NCBI GenBank assembly: GCA_025463965.1
Contig: JAODBN010000159.1
Location: 1 to 5,967, forward strand
Origin: Acidimicrobiaceae bacterium
GTDB lineage: Bacteria; Actinomycetota; Acidimicrobiia; Acidimicrobiales; Bog-793
Length of the DNA: 5,967 nucleotides
Direction: 5' to 3'
Under the pieces are notes generated by a model. That model was not told where the DNA came from, made no database searches, and worked only from the letters and a program-made list of their open reading frames with translations. The position numbers were made by a program, and so were the translations under genes. Below, piece after piece: positions 1 through 5,865 of the stretch. Position 1 is the first letter of the stretch, and each line of letters begins with the position of its first letter.

Positions 1-300
1 AAGTGCAGTGCGAGCAGTCTTGCGTCCATCAAGTGGTTCGTCGTTGTCCGCGGTCAACGCTCACTCCTCGCCTTCTGCCGCAGGGGCCGACAGGACTGCG
101 ATGACACCCGACCCGTCGTCGGCCGGAGCACCCCGCCGAAGAGGACGGTGCGGGCGGCGACTATCGCTCGCATGCCCAGCCCCGTGGCCCGCAAACCTCG
201 ATGGGCGCGCCGGTCGCGCCGGTGCCTCTTGCCCCGGGCCAGCGGCGGGTCGTCCCGGCCGGCGCGGCGGGGCGCCCGCCAATCGATTCGCGGATCTCCT
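1..300. other. Upstream region with no recognisable gene
   Basis: This stretch holds no coding region I can support. Several reading frames stay open on both strands, but their translations are Arg/Pro/Ala/Gly-rich and low in complexity, match no family I recognise, and mostly lack a convincing ribosome binding site. That is what GC-rich DNA gives by chance. I saw no tRNA-like cloverleaf, CRISPR repeat or insertion-sequence end. A GC-rich inverted repeat (GGCGGG near 244 with CCCGCC near 275) has no T-run, so it is not called a terminator. The region may be the far upstream part of the copper operon's promoter or the tail of an unrelated gene whose body lies outside the window. Confidence 0.5.
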
Positions 301-319
301 GCGAGTCGGCCGGCCTCGG

Positions 320-334
320 TACCTCCCGGGGGTA
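320..334. promoter_or_regulatory. Probable CsoR operator upstream of the copper operon
   Basis: The sequence TACCTCCCGGGGGTA is a pseudo-palindrome centred on base 327. The arms TACCTCC and GGGGGTA (TACCCCC when reverse-complemented) match at 6 of 7 positions. CsoR repressors are known to bind GC-rich dyads of the TACCC...GGGTA type; the Bacillus subtilis copZA operator as I recall it is very similar in length and ends. The site lies 48 bases before the copZ start, in an operon that itself encodes a CsoR with all copper ligands. A TATCGT hexamer at 333-338 could be a -10 element overlapping the right arm, which would explain repression by occlusion, but I see no good -35. Binding is inferred. 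Confidence 0.7.
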
Positions 335-370
335 TCGTCGGGGGAGCCCGCAGCAGGGCCGCGATGAGCC

Positions 371-375
371 GGAGG
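371..375 (+). promoter_or_regulatory. Ribosome binding site of copZ
   Basis: GGAGG lies 7 bases upstream of the GTG at 383. It is a full Shine-Dalgarno core at ideal spacing and decides the start of the copper chaperone in favour of GTG-383. Confidence 0.8.
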
Positions 376-382
376 TGCTTGG

Positions 383-592
383 GTGACCGTCACGAACGAG
401 TACGTGGTGAAGGGCATGACCTGTGAGCACTGCGTCGCAGCGGTGAGCGCGGAGCTGGCCAAGCTGGACGGTGTGGGCGCGGTATCGGTCGACCTCAACA
501 CCGGCCAGGTGACGGTCTCGAGCGACTCCCCGCTCGACGCGGCCCAAGTTGGTTCGGCGGTGGACGAGGCCGGTTACGAGCTCACGAGCTGA
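383..592 (+). CDS. copZ: Copper chaperone CopZ (heavy-metal-associated domain protein)
   Basis: This is a 69-residue single-domain HMA (Atx1/CopZ-like) protein that binds Cu(I) in the cytoplasm and is expected to hand it to CopA or to CsoR. The metal site GMTCEHC spans residues 11-17, with ligands Cys14 and Cys17. The rest fits the ferredoxin-like beta-alpha-beta-beta-alpha-beta fold, including the KLDGVGAVSVDLNTGQVTV stretch and the closing DEAGYEL. The length is typical for the family. The GTG start follows GGAGG by 7 bases. Its stop codon overlaps the csoR start by one base (TGATG), which indicates co-transcription and probable translational coupling. It is first in the operon, just downstream of the probable CsoR operator. 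A generic HMA protein for another soft metal is possible, but the CsoR/CopA neighbours favour copper. Confidence 0.92.
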   Translation: MTVTNEYVVKGMTCEHCVAAVSAELAKLDGVGAVSVDLNTGQVTVSSDSPLDAAQVGSAVDEAGYELTS

Positions 593-897
593 TGGAGAGC
601 ACCGAGGCTCCCCATCAGCGGGGCTACAGCGACCACAAGGACGCCTACCAAAAGCGGCTCCGCCGCATCGAGGGACAGGTCCGGGGCCTGCAGCGCATGG
701 TCGACGAAGACCAGTACTGCATCGACGTCGTCACCCAGGTGTCCGCGGTGACCCGCGCCCTTCAGTCGGTCGCCCTCGAGCTGATCGAAGAGCATCTCGG
801 CCACTGCGTCGCCCAGGCCATCGTGGCGGGGGGCGCCGAGGCCGACGAGAAGGTGAAGGAGGCCTCCGCAGCCGTGGCCCGCCTCGTCCGCTCGTGA
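592..897 (+). CDS. csoR: Copper-sensing transcriptional repressor CsoR
   Basis: This 101-residue protein belongs to the CsoR/RcnR (DUF156) family of all-helical DNA-binding repressors, which release their operator when metal binds. The family's first-helix motif is clear: RLRRIEGQVRGLQRMV at residues 22-37. The Cu(I) ligands are Cys43, His68 and Cys72, with spacings of 25 and 4 residues. That equals the Cys36-His61-Cys65 spacing of Mycobacterium tuberculosis CsoR, and Tyr42 precedes the first Cys as there. This C-H-C set marks a true copper sensor, not a nickel/cobalt RcnR, formaldehyde FrmR or persulfide CstR type. The ATG shares its A with the copZ stop, and no strong ribosome binding site precedes it, so translation is probably coupled. 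It probably represses its own operon through the dyad at 320-334. Confidence 0.95.
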   Translation: MESTEAPHQRGYSDHKDAYQKRLRRIEGQVRGLQRMVDEDQYCIDVVTQVSAVTRALQSVALELIEEHLGHCVAQAIVAGGAEADEKVKEASAAVARLVRS

Positions 898-921
898 TCG
901 CGGCGCGCCGCCCGGCCGCTC

Positions 922-925
922 GAGG
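922..925 (+). promoter_or_regulatory. Ribosome binding site of copA
   Basis: GAGG lies 6 bases upstream of the GTG at 932, within the 34-base gap after csoR. It supports GTG-932 as the copA start, which leaves a short N-terminal lead before the metal-binding domain. Confidence 0.6.
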
Positions 926-931
926 CTCCGG

Positions 932-3280
932 GTGAGCACCGTCGGCGCTCGGGCCGACCTCGAGCAGGTCGACCTCGACATCGGCGGGATGACCTGCGCG
1001 TCCTGTGCGGCGCGAATCGAGAAGCGCCTGAACCGTCTTGACGGCGTGCAGGCATCGGTCAACTACGCCACCGAGACGGCGCGCGTGCTCTACCCGGGCA
1101 CCCTCACCGTCGAGGCGCTCGTCGCCCAGGTGGAAGCCACCGGCTACCGAGCAAGCGCGCCGAAGCAGGTCGGTGCCGGCGGCGAGCGGATCGCCGCTGA
1201 GCCCGGTGACCAGACGCGCGCTCTTCGCGACCGGGCCGTCATCTCCGCTCTGCTGGCCGCGCCGGTCGTGGTGCTCGCGATGGTGCCGTCTTTTCAGTTC
1301 CGCACCTGGCAGTGGATCTCGCTCGTCCTCGCCGCGCCCGTCGCCGTCTGGGGGGCGTGGCCGTTCCACCGCGCGGCAGCGTCGAACGCGCGCCATGGGA
1401 CTGCCACCATGGACACCCTCGTCTCGGTCGGGGTCCTCGCCGCCTTCTTGTGGTCGCTGTATGCGCTGTTCTTCGGGACCGCCGGACAGCTCGGCATGCG
1501 CATGGGCTTCAGCCTGGGCGCCAGCCCGCGCGACGGAGCCGGCGCCATCTACCTCGAGGTCGCAGCGGGCGTGCCCGTGTTCGTCCTTGCCGGACGGTAT
1601 CTCGAGGCAAGAGCCAAGCGCCGCTCCGGCGGTGCGCTCGCGGCGCTCGCGCAGCTCGGCGCCAAGGAGGCGACCGTGCTCGAGGGCGGTCGCGAGACGC
1701 AAGTTCCCATCGAGGCGCTCGTTGTCGGGGACCGCTTCGTGGTGCGACCGGGGGAGAAGATCGCCACCGACGGCATCGTCGTCGACGGCCGATCCGGCAT
1801 CGACGCGAGCTCGTTCACCGGCGAGAGCGCCCCCGTCGACGTCGGCCCGGGCGACCAGGTCATGGGTGCGACCATCAACACCTCGGGCCGCCTCGTGGTC
1901 GAGGCGGTCCTGGTCGGCTCGGACACCGAGCTTGCGCGCATCGCCCGAATGGTCAACGACGCCCAGAGCGGCAAGGCGAACGTCCAGCGGCTGGCCGATC
2001 GGATCTCGGCCGTGTTCGTCCCGGCGGTGATCGCGATAGCGCTCGTCACCTTGGCGGTGTGGCTCGCCACCGGGCAGCCGGACACCGAGGCGTTCGCTGC
2101 TGCGGTCGCCGTGCTGGTCGTCGCGTGTCCCTGCGCGCTCGGGCTCGCCACCCCGACAGCGCTCCTGGTCGGCACCGGCCGCGGCGCCCAGCTCGGCATC
2201 CTCATCAAAGGACCCGAGGTCCTCGAGTCGACGCTGCGGATCGACACCGTCGTCCTCGACAAGACCGGCACCGTGACGACCGGCCGGATGAGCCTTGTCG
2301 AAGTGGTCGCGTCGCCCGGGGAGGACCCCGATGCGGTGCTCCGCATCGCTGGAGCGCTCGAGGCCGCCTCCGAGCACCCCATTGCCCGAGCCATCGCGGC
2401 GGGCGCCCGGGAGCGTGCCGGAGCGCTCCCCGAGCCGGAAGGGTTCTCCAACCGGGAGGGGCTCGGTGTCGAGGGACTGGTCGAGGGCCACGCAGTCGTC
2501 GTGGGGCGCGCCTCGCTGCTCTTTGAGGAGTACGCGCTCGCACTCTCTCCGGAGCTGGCCGAGGCGCTGGCCCACGCCGAGGCCGAGGGCCGCTCCGCTG
2601 TCGTGGTCGGTTGGGACGGGGCGATCCGTGGCCTCCTTGTGGTCTCGGACACGCTCAGGCCCTCGTCGAGGGCGGCCATCTCGGAGCTGGCATCGCTCGG
2701 GCTCGACCCCGTACTGCTCACCGGCGACAACCTTCGTGCGGCCCGGACCGTGGCTGCGGCCGTCGGCATCGCCCTCGACGAGCGGCACGTGATCGCCGAG
2801 GTGCTGCCCGGCGAGAAGCTCGACGTCATCCGCCGGCTACAGGCCGAGGGGCGCATCGTGGCCATGGTCGGAGACGGGGTCAACGACGCCGCGGCGCTCG
2901 CTCAGGCGGACCTCGGTGTCGCCATGGGGACGGGCACCGACGCGGCGATCGAGGCAGCCGACTTGTCCCTCGTGGGCGGCGAGCTGTCGGCGGCGGCCGA
3001 CGGGATCCGTCTCGCCCGGCGCACGCACGCGGTGATCAAAGGCAACCTCGCCTGGGCCTTCGCGTACAACCTCGCCGCCCTTCCCCTCGCCGCCGCCGGG
3101 CGGCTGAACCCGATGCTCGCCGGCCTGGCCATGGCGGGCTCGAGCCTCTTCGTCGTCACGAACAGCCTCCGGCTGCGCCGCTTCTCCGTGCAGCGGCGCG
3201 CCCAGTCACCAGCGCACAGCCGCGTCGCGGCCCCTACCCGCACCGCGTCCTGCTCTCAGATCGGCACGAGCAGCGCCTGA
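932..3280 (+). CDS. copA: Copper-exporting P1B-type ATPase CopA
   Basis: This 782-residue inner-membrane pump uses ATP to export Cu(I). It has one N-terminal HMA domain (GMTCASC, Cys22 and Cys25). Membrane segments lie near 102-120, 126-145, 161-182 and 207-225, followed by an actuator domain with TGES at 296-299. Then come segments at about 357-380 and 388-412; the second holds the ion-site CPC at 399-401. The cytoplasmic catalytic loop contains DKTGT at 443-447 (phosphorylated Asp443), the SEHP motif with His482, TGDN at 597-600 and GDGVND at 647-652. The last two segments carry the P1B-1 copper signatures: N705-x6-Y712-N713-x4-P718 and M734-x2-S737-S738. All catalytic residues are intact. 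After the last helix a tail of about 30 residues, rich in Ser/Ala/Arg with one Cys, has no recognised function. It follows csoR by 34 bases and is the transport output of the operon. Confidence 0.96.
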   Translation: MSTVGARADLEQVDLDIGGMTCASCAARIEKRLNRLDGVQASVNYATETARVLYPGTLTVEALVAQVEATGYRASAPKQVGAGGERIAAEPGDQTRALRDRAVISALLAAPVVVLAMVPSFQFRTWQWISLVLAAPVAVWGAWPFHRAAASNARHGTATMDTLVSVGVLAAFLWSLYALFFGTAGQLGMRMGFSLGASPRDGAGAIYLEVAAGVPVFVLAGRYLEARAKRRSGGALAALAQLGAKEATVLEGGRETQVPIEALVVGDRFVVRPGEKIATDGIVVDGRSGIDASSFTGESAPVDVGPGDQVMGATINTSGRLVVEAVLVGSDTELARIARMVNDAQSGKANVQRLADRISAVFVPAVIAIALVTLAVWLATGQPDTEAFAAAVAVLVVACPCALGLATPTALLVGTGRGAQLGILIKGPEVLESTLRIDTVVLDKTGTVTTGRMSLVEVVASPGEDPDAVLRIAGALEAASEHPIARAIAAGARERAGALPEPEGFSNREGLGVEGLVEGHAVVVGRASLLFEEYALALSPELAEALAHAEAEGRSAVVVGWDGAIRGLLVVSDTLRPSSRAAISELASLGLDPVLLTGDNLRAARTVAAAVGIALDERHVIAEVLPGEKLDVIRRLQAEGRIVAMVGDGVNDAAALAQADLGVAMGTGTDAAIEAADLSLVGGELSAAADGIRLARRTHAVIKGNLAWAFAYNLAALPLAAAGRLNPMLAGLAMAGSSLFVVTNSLRLRRFSVQRRAQSPAHSRVAAPTRTASCSQIGTSSA

Positions 3281-3569
3281 GCCAGCGCGACAACCCGTGG
3301 GTTGTGAGGCTGCATCTTCATGGGTGGCCGCCCGGCGCCCGAGCCCCCAGGTACACGCCGGGCCAGTACGTTTGAGCGATCCGCCTCCCGGCGATTGCGG
3401 AGGTGGCCGGTCGGTCCACCGGCAGCGCAAGGCCGGGTCCAACCGTTCATGCGGTCGTCAGCTTGGCCGGCCACGATCTCTCCAGGCCGCCTCGGTCTTG
3501 GTTGGCGCGTCGCCGAAGAGGACGAGGGCTCGGCGATACCCTGAACTGGAAAGAAGCGGGAGGAGCACC
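3281..3569. other. Spacer between the copper operon and the cell-envelope cluster
   Basis: Apart from the inverted repeat at 3290-3305, this spacer shows no gene I can support. The open frames in it are Arg/Pro/Gly-rich with no recognisable domain. A perfect 7-bp stem is possible between TCGCCGA (3510-3516) and TCGGCGA (3530-3536) with a 13-base loop; it could form in the 5' leader of the downstream transcript. The promoter of the downstream cluster should lie here, but I could not find a convincing -35/-10 pair. TTGAGC near 3373 and GATACC near 3535 are weak candidates that do not pair at normal spacing. Confidence 0.4.
3290..3305. terminator. Inverted repeat just after copA, possible weak terminator
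   Basis: ACAACCC (3290-3296) and GGGTTGT (3299-3305) are perfect 7-base inverted arms around a 2-base centre, starting 9 bases after the copA stop. In RNA this would fold as a 6-bp stem with a CGTG loop. The position suits the end of the copper operon, but no T-run follows, so it is not a classical intrinsic terminator. It could instead be an operator-like dyad or a 3'-end stabilising hairpin. Confidence 0.35.
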
Positions 3570-3620
3570 GTGGCAAGGAAGACCAGCTGCAGACGACTCG
3601 CCCGTTCGGCCCGTGACTGA
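3570..3620 (+). CDS. Possible 16-residue leader peptide
   Basis: A GTG at 3570 is preceded by GGGAGG (3558-3563) with 6 bases of spacing, the best Shine-Dalgarno site in this spacer. It opens a 16-codon frame, MARKTSCRRLARSARD, that stops at 3618-3620. The last 8 bases (GTGACTGA) contain the GTG start of the next gene, which lacks its own ribosome binding site. Translation of this small frame could therefore deliver ribosomes to the downstream start. Alternatively it could be the real N-terminus of the downstream protein separated by a frameshift or sequencing error, or a chance frame. No family match is known to me. Confidence 0.35.
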   Translation: MARKTSCRRLARSARD

Positions 3621-4899
3621 GTCCTCGCGCTCTTCTGTCGCCGACCGTCCTCAGCGCTCTGTCGCCGGAGGGCCGCCCCTCGGCTCCCCGCCGGCACCGG
3701 CTCGGAGGCCGAACCGCCGGCGCCGCCGCCGAGCCAGGCGCCTCCAGCGCCGCTGGTGGTTCGGTCGTCATCCCGTCGCGAGCGGGGCGCTCCTCGTCCT
3801 CGTCCTGCTGACCCCGGTGTGGTACTCGCTCGGCTCGGCGCTCACCAACCCGACCTTTGGGGTGAGCGTGTCCGGGCGCTTCGCCGAGTGGGCCCGCGAC
3901 CACGGCGGCGGCGGCATCGTGGTGTGGGCGGAGAACACCTGGTACTCCCATCACCCACCCAAGGTCGGGGGCGCGCCGTCGGCCGCGTCGCTGAACGCCA
4001 AGGGCGCGGACAAGTCGAGCGGGACGACCCATGTCGCCAAGAGCACCGTGCTGCCGGCTCCAAAGGCCATCCAGCCCTTTGCCGCTCCGGCGCTGCGTGG
4101 TGAGGGGACCTGGGCCCCGGTGGGCCGTCTCGTGCACGGCGTGCCCGCCGTGTACGAAGCCTTCCTGCGGCCGGACGCGGTGCACACGAGCTACGTGGCC
4201 GGTGTCGCCTGGATGGACACCAAACTGCTCAAGGCCTCGCTCTACTCGGGCAGCTACATCCCTGGCGGTGGCCCGTGGCCCCTGACGGCACCGGTGCAAC
4301 CGGGCGCGGCTCGCTCGCTCGTGGCCGCCTTCAACGCGGGCTTTCGAACCCAGGACTCCCAGGGCGGCTACTACACGGATCACCAGACCGTCGCCCCGCT
4401 GCGCGCCGGGAGCGCCTCGTTCGTGATCTACAAGAACGGGTCGGCCACGGTCGGCCAATGGGGGCGGGACGTCCGGATGACCCCACAGGTGGCATCGGTG
4501 CGTCAAAACCTGGTGCTGCTCGTCGACGGTGGGAAGCCCGCGCCGACGCTGAACGCCAACGACACCACGAAGTGGGGCCTCACCCTCGGCAACCAGGTCT
4601 ACGTGTGGCGCTCCGGAGTCGGGGTGACCGCGAACGGGGCGCTCGTCTACGTGGCCGGCCCGGCGCTCAACATCACCGATCTCGCCAACCTGCTGGCGAG
4701 GGCCGGTGCAGTTCGGGCGATGGAGCTCGACATCAACACCGACTGGGTCAACTTCGCGACCTTCAAGCCTGCCGGCAACGGACTCGCCTCGACCGCTAAC
4801 GGCACCGACCTGCTGTCGAACATGTCGGCGTCTCCCGCGCGCTATTTCGACTCGGCGTGGTCACGAGACTTCTTCACGATGTCGGCCCGCGGCGGCTGA
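3613..4899 (+). CDS. Membrane-anchored phosphodiester glycosidase (NAGPA-like) domain protein
   Basis: From GTG-3613 this is a 428-residue protein. An Arg-rich cytoplasmic head (RRRRRR at 35-40) precedes one membrane helix at about 54-77, giving a type II anchor with the body outside the membrane. The extracytoplasmic part resembles the phosphodiester glycosidase (NAGPA-type, DUF2233-like) family. Landmarks are AFNAGF at 239-244, RQNLVLLVDGGK at 297-308, the WGLTLGNQVYVWRSGVGV region after it, and RAMELDINTDW at 368-378. The family cleaves sugar-phosphodiester bonds; the substrate here is unknown. Where the better-known members end with an LDGGGS motif, this one has LDINTD, so activity is uncertain. 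The start is a judgement: the frame stays open upstream to 3403, but that part lacks a good ribosome binding site and looks non-coding. It lies 9 bases before the prenyltransferase gene, suggesting a shared envelope-glycan role. Confidence 0.8.
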   Translation: MTESSRSSVADRPQRSVAGGPPLGSPPAPARRPNRRRRRRARRLQRRWWFGRHPVASGALLVLVLLTPVWYSLGSALTNPTFGVSVSGRFAEWARDHGGGGIVVWAENTWYSHHPPKVGGAPSAASLNAKGADKSSGTTHVAKSTVLPAPKAIQPFAAPALRGEGTWAPVGRLVHGVPAVYEAFLRPDAVHTSYVAGVAWMDTKLLKASLYSGSYIPGGGPWPLTAPVQPGAARSLVAAFNAGFRTQDSQGGYYTDHQTVAPLRAGSASFVIYKNGSATVGQWGRDVRMTPQVASVRQNLVLLVDGGKPAPTLNANDTTKWGLTLGNQVYVWRSGVGVTANGALVYVAGPALNITDLANLLARAGAVRAMELDINTDWVNFATFKPAGNGLASTANGTDLLSNMSASPARYFDSAWSRDFFTMSARGG

Positions 4900-4908
4900 T
4901 CGCCTCTG

Positions 4909-5865
4909 ATGGCGCGCCTCGAGGACCGGCTCGTGACGCCGGGCGGCCCGACTCTCGCCCCGGCGCGACGGGCGGGGGGACCGGCACGGGCGCTGCTTCG
5001 TGCCGCCCGTCCCCGCCAGTGGCCGAAGAACGTGCTCGTCCTCGCCGTGCCCACCGCCGCCGGCGACCTCGGGCGATCCGCCGTGCTCGGGAGAAGCGTG
5101 GTGGCGGCTGGCCTGTTTCTGGCGGCATCGGCGGGGATCTACCTCGTCAACGATGCGATCGACGCGCCGCAGGACCGTTTGCACCCCGAGAAGTCCTCCC
5201 GCCCGGTGGCCTCGGGCGAGCTCCCCGTCGGCCTCGCGCTGGCAGTCGGAGCCATGTTGCTCGCCGCCTCGATCGGGCTCGCCGCGGCGTACTCCTCGGC
5301 GTCGCTGGCGGGCGTGGTCGGCGCCTATGTCGTCATCAGTCTCTCCTACACGTTCTGGCTCAAGCAGGTGCCGGTCGTGGAGCTCGCCTGCGTGGCCTCG
5401 GGTTTCGTGCTGCGGGCAGTCGCCGGTGGTGCGGCCGTCCACCTTCCCGTGTCGCCGTGGTTCCTGGCTGTCGCCTCCTCGGGGGCGCTGCTCATCGTGG
5501 CCGGAAAGCGCAGCGCCGAGCTCGCCACGCTGCAGGAGCGCAGCGGGGCGCATCGCCGGGTGCTCGACGCCTACTCCGACACCTACCTCCGCTTCGTCCG
5601 CACCGTCGCCGCCACGCTGGCGGTGACGAGCTACGGCCTGTGGGCGTTCTCGAGGGCGAGCCAGCTCGACGTGGGGCGCTCGGACACCGACGATCTGGTC
5701 TTCCGGCTCTCGGTCGTTCCGTTCGTAATCGCCGTGCTCGTGCTCGAGCTCGCCCTCCAGCACGGCGAGGGTGGAGCGCCCGAGCGCCTCGCACTGTCCA
5801 GCCGACCGCTGCAGCTGCTCGGTGCGATCTTCCTCGGGCTGGTGCTGGTCGGGATTTACACGTGA
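4909..5865 (+). CDS. ubiA: Decaprenyl-phosphate phosphoribosyltransferase (UbiA superfamily)
   Basis: This 318-residue polytopic membrane protein of the UbiA prenyltransferase superfamily resembles mycobacterial Rv3806c. That enzyme transfers 5-phosphoribose from PRPP to decaprenyl phosphate, the first committed step towards decaprenylphosphoryl-arabinose. Visible marks are RPRQWPKN at 34-41, the Mg-binding NDAID at 81-85 with Asp89 and the following DRLHPEKSSRP, then GKRSAE at 199-204 and DAYSDTYLR at 220-228, both typical of the phosphoribosyltransferase branch. The rest is mostly hydrophobic helices, about nine expected for the family. ATG-4909 lies 9 bases after the previous stop but has a poor ribosome binding site. 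An in-frame GTG at 4933 has GAGG 8 bases upstream and would shorten the protein by 8 residues. Its stop overlaps the next gene by 4 bases. Another polyprenyl-phosphate acceptor is possible. Confidence 0.88.
   Translation: MARLEDRLVTPGGPTLAPARRAGGPARALLRAARPRQWPKNVLVLAVPTAAGDLGRSAVLGRSVVAAGLFLAASAGIYLVNDAIDAPQDRLHPEKSSRPVASGELPVGLALAVGAMLLAASIGLAAAYSSASLAGVVGAYVVISLSYTFWLKQVPVVELACVASGFVLRAVAGGAAVHLPVSPWFLAVASSGALLIVAGKRSAELATLQERSGAHRRVLDAYSDTYLRFVRTVAATLAVTSYGLWAFSRASQLDVGRSDTDDLVFRLSVVPFVIAVLVLELALQHGEGGAPERLALSSRPLQLLGAIFLGLVLVGIYT

Noticed and set aside
134..147. 14-base repeat CGCCGAAGAGGACG, also found at 3511-3524 in the other spacer
   Set aside because: A single 14-base match in about 6 kb of strongly GC-biased DNA is near chance expectation, and the flanking sequences do not align.
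308..315. GGCCGGCC palindrome just before the operator
   Set aside because: Short GC palindromes are common in DNA of this composition, and its flanks are not symmetrical.
8..367. Plus-strand frame of 119 codons at the left edge
   Set aside because: It is low-complexity Arg/Pro/Ala/Gly sequence with no domain, and it runs through the probable CsoR operator and the copZ promoter region.
731..2788. Long minus-strand open frame of 685 codons opposite csoR and copA
   Set aside because: Its translation is Arg/Gly/Asp-rich with no domain, and it lies opposite a copA with every conserved motif intact. Long antisense frames are expected opposite GC-rich genes because codon bias removes stops.
1549..2883. 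Minus-strand open frame of 444 codons, Ser/Thr/Ala-rich
   Set aside because: It is a shadow of copA in another frame: repetitive Ser/Thr/Pro composition and no recognisable motif.
3458..3697. Minus-strand frame with a hydrophobic stretch (LQLVFLATVLLPLL) that could be a small membrane protein
   Set aside because: The start lies inside the Arg-rich head of the + strand gene. The hydrophobic run is the reverse complement of the ribosome-site/leader region, and there is no convincing ribosome site or homology.
3256..4506. Minus-strand open frame of 416 codons across the spacer and the glycosidase gene
   Set aside because: The composition is typical of antisense to GC-rich coding DNA, with no domain, and the + strand protein here has clear family motifs.
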